Of a DNA stretch of 13,422 bases, positions 13,206 through 13,422 are shown piece after piece (positions within the stretch are counted from its first letter, which is position 1; each line of letters begins with the position of its first letter). The stretch is taken from contig JAHFTP010000027.1 in NCBI GenBank assembly GCA_023265495.1, forward strand, positions 1 to 13,422, given 5' to 3'. A model generated the notes under the pieces. It was not told where the DNA came from. It saw nothing but the letters and a program-made list of their open reading frames with translations, and ran no database searches. The position numbers and the translations under genes were made by a program. This DNA comes from Chlamydiota bacterium. Lineage in GTDB: Bacteria; Chlamydiota; Chlamydiia; Chlamydiales; Rhabdochlamydiaceae.

Positions 13206-13422
13206 ATGGCGCCACCGGTAGGCTTTCCAAGGCTACATCTGCATCCGGCGAGACTTGAACTGGGAGAACTTCGTGGTCTATCAGACAGGATAGCAAGCAT
13301 GATCAGCAAGCCTGCAACAGATTTATTTGCAATTACCTTAAGTGAAATAGCCTGCCCATATAATTACTACGTTCATTGTCTTTATACGGATATTGTCGTA
13401 TTAGCTCGAAGGGTAGATCAAA
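13206..13422 (+). CDS. hypothetical protein, 5' part only
   Basis: An open frame starts at ATG 13206, with AGGGGG four bases upstream, and continues past the right edge; 72 codons are visible. The N-terminus is MAPPVGFPRLHLHPARLELG, with no signal peptide or membrane helix. It is followed by LRGLSDRIASMISKP and a moderately hydrophobic stretch containing ACPYNYYVHCLYTDIVVLARR. I recognise no family. It is divergent from the acetyltransferase gene, 194 bases away across AT-rich DNA. A TATAAA at 13187-13192 is too close to the ribosome-binding site to be the -10 box. The strong ribosome-binding site and lack of stops favour a real gene. Confidence 0.6.
   Translation, partial: MAPPVGFPRLHLHPARLELGELRGLSDRIASMISKPATDLFAITLSEIACPYNYYVHCLYTDIVVLARRVDQ

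Overview
The window looks like chromosomal sequence from an obligate or facultative intracellular Gram-negative bacterium. My best guess is an environmental (Parachlamydia/Waddlia-like) member of the Chlamydiota. This is inference from gene content: a secreted HAD protein of the DUF2608 type, which is typical of Chlamydiae and Legionella, a Fic-fold protein, a LicD-like transferase, and many lineage-specific membrane or secreted proteins with moderate-to-low GC spacers. No rRNA, tRNA, CRISPR array, insertion sequence or phage gene is visible, and no gap between genes reaches 300 bases.

The left third is read mainly from the minus strand. A P1B-type heavy-metal ATPase overlaps a downstream glycosyltransferase by ATGA. 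To their right are a DEAD-box RNA helicase (RhlE-like) with a strong predicted promoter, a secreted HAD-fold phosphatase-like protein (DUF2608) with its own promoter, and a two-gene unit of a secreted hypothetical protein plus a small DUF2905 membrane protein, again with an ATGA overlap.

At about 6.55 kb transcription diverges from two predicted back-to-back promoters whose -35 boxes overlap. The plus strand then carries a multi-pass membrane protein tightly followed by a LicD/fukutin-like nucleotidyltransferase-fold protein, then a DUF502 membrane protein ending in a terminator-like hairpin, then a separately promoted Fic-like protein whose core motif departs from the consensus.

From 10.27 kb an NAD(P)-binding extended SDR/epimerase overlaps (ATGA) a membrane protein in which a VKOR-like domain is sandwiched between SPW-type two-helix repeats. 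This pair is the most interesting candidate for an under-described functional unit: it looks like a membrane redox protein coupled to a soluble dehydrogenase/epimerase. A GNAT acetyltransferase converges on it from the minus strand. A long inverted repeat lies in the GNAT leader, and an unrecognised gene starts at 13206 and runs off the right edge.

All functional calls come from reading motifs in the translated sequence. No database search or structure prediction was run.
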